A stretch of 9,451 nt of DNA from an uncultured Eubacteriales bacterium (GTDB lineage Bacteria > Bacillota > Clostridia > Oscillospirales > CAG-272): positions 1 to 9,451 of the forward strand of contig CAKSPL010000035.1 in assembly GCA_934481325.1 (NCBI GenBank), written 5' to 3'. The position numbers were made by a program, and so were the translations under genes. Below are positions 7,285 through 9,451 of this stretch, piece by piece. Numbering within the stretch: the stretch's first letter is position 1; every line of letters starts with the position of its first letter. The notes under the pieces are model-generated. The model worked only from the letters and a program-made list of their open reading frames with translations. It was not told the origin of the DNA and did not search any database.

Positions 7285-7313
7285 TTGACAAGGCAAAAAA
7301 ATTGTGTTACTAT
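7285..7313 (+). promoter_or_regulatory. Promoter of the riboswitch-ATPase unit
   Basis: A consensus -35 box TTGACA (7285-7290), a 17-nt spacer and TACTAT (7308-7313) are preceded by TGT (7305-7307), giving an extended -10 element. The start is expected near 7320, directly before the first strand of the riboswitch. It lies only 16 nt after the stop codon of the CarD-family gene. Confidence 0.85.
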
Positions 7314-7320
7314 ATCGTTG

Positions 7321-7404
7321 AATAGGGGAGTAATCGGCACGAAAGTGTAATAAAGTCAACATCGCGGCTTCGGCACTGGCTTTATTTGAAACGATGAGAC
7401 TTAT
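7321..7404 (+). ncRNA. yybP-ykoY manganese riboswitch (aptamer)
   Basis: The leader carries the conserved yybP-ykoY start GGGGAGTA (7325-7332) and the AAAGTC...ACTGGCTTT pair typical of the long hairpin. A fold worked out by eye fits the family: P1.1 ATAGG (7322-7326) with CTTAT (7400-7404); an internal loop of GGAGTA opposite GAGA; P1.2 ATCG (7333-7336) with CGAT (7392-7395); P2 CAC-GAAA-GTG (7338-7347); and P3 AATAAAGTC (7349-7357) with GGCTTTATT (7378-7386). P3 is capped by a loop holding ACATCG and a GC-TTCG-GC mini-hairpin. The family senses Mn2+ between the P1 internal loop and the P3 loop and turns genes on. The downstream cation ATPase is a typical target. No covariance search was run. 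Confidence 0.88.
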
Positions 7405-7434
7405 CCACCTTGGTGGATAAGTCTCATTTTTTTT
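7394..7434 (+). terminator. Intrinsic terminator forming the riboswitch expression platform
   Basis: A perfect 16-bp inverted repeat (ATGAGACTTATCCACC at 7394-7409 with GGTGGATAAGTCTCAT at 7412-7427) is followed by a run of eight T ending at 7434. The innermost pairs must open to form a loop. Its 5' arm contains the 3' strand of aptamer helix P1.1 (7400-7404) and two bases of P1.2 (7394-7395), so aptamer and terminator cannot form together. That arrangement predicts termination without Mn2+ and read-through with it. Confidence 0.92.
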
Positions 7435-7461
7435 GTATCACCCCCGGAAAGAGGAGAGACA

Positions 7462-9451
7462 ATGAGGGAGTATCTGAAAAGCACCGATGCGGTTTTGAAG
7501 GACATCGGTACGCTACCTGGCGGGCTTTCGTCTGCCGAGGCGGAAGCACGGCTTGCCAAAAACGGCAAAAACAAGCTGGCGGAGGGAAAATCCGAGTCAC
7601 TCATCCACCGCTTTTTCAAACAGCTTTTGGAGCCGATGACCATCATTTTGCTGGCTGCGGCGATCATTTCCGGCATTATGTCGGCATATGAGGGCAGCTT
7701 CCCTTCCGATGTAATCATCATTATGGCTGTGGTGGTGATCAATGCGGTGCTGGGCGTATTACAGGAGAGCAAGGCGGAAAAAGCCATTGCCGCCTTGCAG
7801 GAAATTGCCGCGGCTACCAGTAAGGTGCTTCGTGACGGGCGGATGGTGCAGATTCACAGTGAGGATTTGGTAGTGGGAGACGTCATCCTGCTGGAAGCAG
7901 GCGATGCAGTCCCCGCTGACGCACGGGTGCTGGAATGTGCCAGTCTGAAAATCGAGGAAGCGGCACTGACGGGAGAATCCGTTCCGGTGACCAAAACCGA
8001 CGCGACGCTGGAAGCGGGCAAGGGCGGCGATGTGCCGCTGGGTGACCGCAAAAATATGGTGTTTATGGGCAGTACGGTGGTATACGGCAGAGGAAAAGCC
8101 GTGGTGGTTGCCACCGGTATGGATACCGAAATGGGCAAAATCGCGGACGCTTTGGCGAACGCCGATGAGGGCAAAACGCCGTTGCAGCAAAAGCTCGGGC
8201 AGCTGAGCAAAATTCTCACCTATCTGGTGGTCGGGATCTGCGTGGTGATTTTCGGGATCAATCTGATCCGTTCGCTGGTGACGGGCGAAGGGCTTTCTGC
8301 CGGACTGGTGCTGAATACCTTTATGATTGCGGTGTCTCTTGCCGTTGCCGCTATCCCCGAGGGGCTTGCCACGGTGGTTACCATCGTGCTTTCCATCGGT
8401 GTCACCAATATGTCAAAGCGCAATGCAATCATTCGCAAGCTGACCGCGGTGGAAACACTGGGCTGTACGCAGATCATCTGCTCCGACAAAACGGGAACCC
8501 TCACACAGAATAAAATGACCGTGGTGGAGCATTACGGGGATGACGAAAAGCTCCTTGCCAATGTGATGTCACTTTGCTCCGATGCGGAATATGACGCGAA
8601 CGAAAAGAAAGCAGTGGGAGAGCCGACCGAGTGCGCACTGGTCAACTTTGCTGAAACACTGGGGTTGAACAAAAACGGACAGAAAGAGCTGTTGCCGCGT
8701 GTGGGCGAGATTCCGTTTGATTCGATGCGCAAGATGATGACCACCGTGCATCGCACGGCGGACGGCTCCCTCTTGCAATTTACCAAGGGCGCACCGGACG
8801 TGATTCTCGGGCGTTGCACCACAGTGCTGGAAAACGGGGCGGCGGTGCCGCTTACCGAGGAAAAACGCGCCGAAATTCTTGCCGCCAATAAGGCGATGGC
8901 TGACAAAGCCCTGCGTGTGCTTGCCGCGGCGGAGAAACCGCTGACGGGGGAGCCTGCGGCGTATGAATCCGATGCGATGGAAAAAGAGCTTTGCTTTGTG
9001 GGACTTGTGGGGATGATTGACCCCGTGCGCCCGGAGGTGAAGCCTGCTATCGACGAATGCCGCAGTGCGGGCATCCGCCCGATTATGATTACGGGTGACC
9101 ATAAAGATACCGCCGTGGCGATTGCGATGCAGTTGGGGATTATTTCCGACCCCTCAGAGGCGATTACGGGTGCGGAATTGGACGAAATTTCGGATGAAGA
9201 CTTTGACCGGGAGGTGGAAAAATATTCGGTATATGCCCGCGTACAGCCGGAGCATAAGACGAGAATTGTCAATGCCTGGCGCAAAAAGGGCAAGGTGACT
9301 GCGATGACCGGGGACGGGGTCAATGACGCACCCTCCATCAAAAACGCCGACATCGGCGTAGGGATGGGCATTACCGGCACGGATGTGACAAAAAATGTGG
9401 CGGATATGATTCTTGCGGATGATAACTTTGCTACCATCGTTTCCGCCGCAG
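7462..9451 (+). CDS. P2-type cation-transporting ATPase, probable Mn2+ (or Mn/Ca) exporter (3' end cut)
   Basis: The gene starts at ATG 7462 after AGGAG (7452-7456) and is open to the right edge, giving 663 residues. A full protein would be roughly 850-900, so the C-terminal membrane helices are outside. Visible parts in order: N-terminal cation-ATPase domain; TM1-TM2 (about 58-101); actuator loop with TGES (170-173); TM3 (about 251-270); TM4 (about 284-312) with the ion-site motif PEGL (299-302); phosphorylation motif DKTGTLT with Asp342; nucleotide-binding KGAPD (442-446); hinge motifs MITGD (542-546) and TGDGVNDAP (616-624). This is the SERCA/PMCA-like P2 pattern, without heavy-metal CPC or N-terminal metal-binding motifs. 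Sequence alone would be annotated as a Ca2+ ATPase. The upstream yybP-ykoY riboswitch argues for Mn2+ export, as proposed for riboswitch-linked P-type ATPases such as YoaB of Lactococcus. The substrate is inference. Confidence 0.93.
   Translation, partial: MREYLKSTDAVLKDIGTLPGGLSSAEAEARLAKNGKNKLAEGKSESLIHRFFKQLLEPMTIILLAAAIISGIMSAYEGSFPSDVIIIMAVVVINAVLGVLQESKAEKAIAALQEIAAATSKVLRDGRMVQIHSEDLVVGDVILLEAGDAVPADARVLECASLKIEEAALTGESVPVTKTDATLEAGKGGDVPLGDRKNMVFMGSTVVYGRGKAVVVATGMDTEMGKIADALANADEGKTPLQQKLGQLSKILTYLVVGICVVIFGINLIRSLVTGEGLSAGLVLNTFMIAVSLAVAAIPEGLATVVTIVLSIGVTNMSKRNAIIRKLTAVETLGCTQIICSDKTGTLTQNKMTVVEHYGDDEKLLANVMSLCSDAEYDANEKKAVGEPTECALVNFAETLGLNKNGQKELLPRVGEIPFDSMRKMMTTVHRTADGSLLQFTKGAPDVILGRCTTVLENGAAVPLTEEKRAEILAANKAMADKALRVLAAAEKPLTGEPAAYESDAMEKELCFVGLVGMIDPVRPEVKPAIDECRSAGIRPIMITGDHKDTAVAIAMQLGIISDPSEAITGAELDEISDEDFDREVEKYSVYARVQPEHKTRIVNAWRKKGKVTAMTGDGVNDAPSIKNADIGVGMGITGTDVTKNVADMILADDNFATIVSAA

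Overview
The window looks like chromosomal DNA from a Gram-positive anaerobe of the class Clostridia, perhaps an Oscillospirales-type gut bacterium. The evidence is moderate-to-high GC in the housekeeping genes, AGGAGG-type ribosome sites, sigma-A-like promoters with 17-nt spacers, rho-independent terminators, a Clostridia-style short CarD protein, and a glmM-linked stand-alone acyltransferase. The genus cannot be fixed from the sequence alone. All real genes are on the + strand.

Layout. (1) Positions 1-3002 hold the 3' part of a very long, Ala/Asn/Thr/Asp/Tyr-rich, mostly helical protein, probably exported or on the cell surface. It uses a restricted, strongly expressed type of codon set and ends in a strong terminator (3030-3067). 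(2) Positions 3068-3436 contain no convincing gene. They are filled mainly by a degenerate 21-bp tandem repeat that keeps several frames open on both strands. (3) A sigma-A-like promoter, whose -35 box lies in an imperfect 12-bp inverted repeat, starts a three-gene nucleotide-sugar operon: glmM (phosphoglucosamine mutase), a left-handed beta-helix protein resembling the acetyltransferase half of GlmU, and galE (UDP-sugar 4-epimerase). A GC-rich hairpin terminator ends it. (4) A separate promoter drives a CarD/CdnL-family RNA polymerase-binding regulator. (5) A third promoter with an extended -10 leads into a short leader that reads as a yybP-ykoY (Mn2+) riboswitch with an overlapping intrinsic terminator. 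It is followed by a P2-type cation ATPase that runs off the right edge.

How the genes work together. GlmM makes GlcN-1-P. The beta-helix protein, which keeps the GlmU-type catalytic His context, could acetylate it to GlcNAc-1-P. GalE, with Cys at the position that is Tyr299 in E. coli GalE, may interconvert UDP-GlcNAc/UDP-GalNAc as well as UDP-Glc/UDP-Gal. The operon therefore looks like a supply line for cell-envelope amino sugars. The riboswitch-ATPase pair is best read as manganese-induced manganese (or Mn/Ca) efflux. CarD appears to be an independent housekeeping transcription factor lying between the two. The most interesting items are the riboswitch with its overlapping antiterminator logic, the separate GlmU-like acetyltransferase, the 21-bp repeat array and the palindrome around the glmM -35 box.
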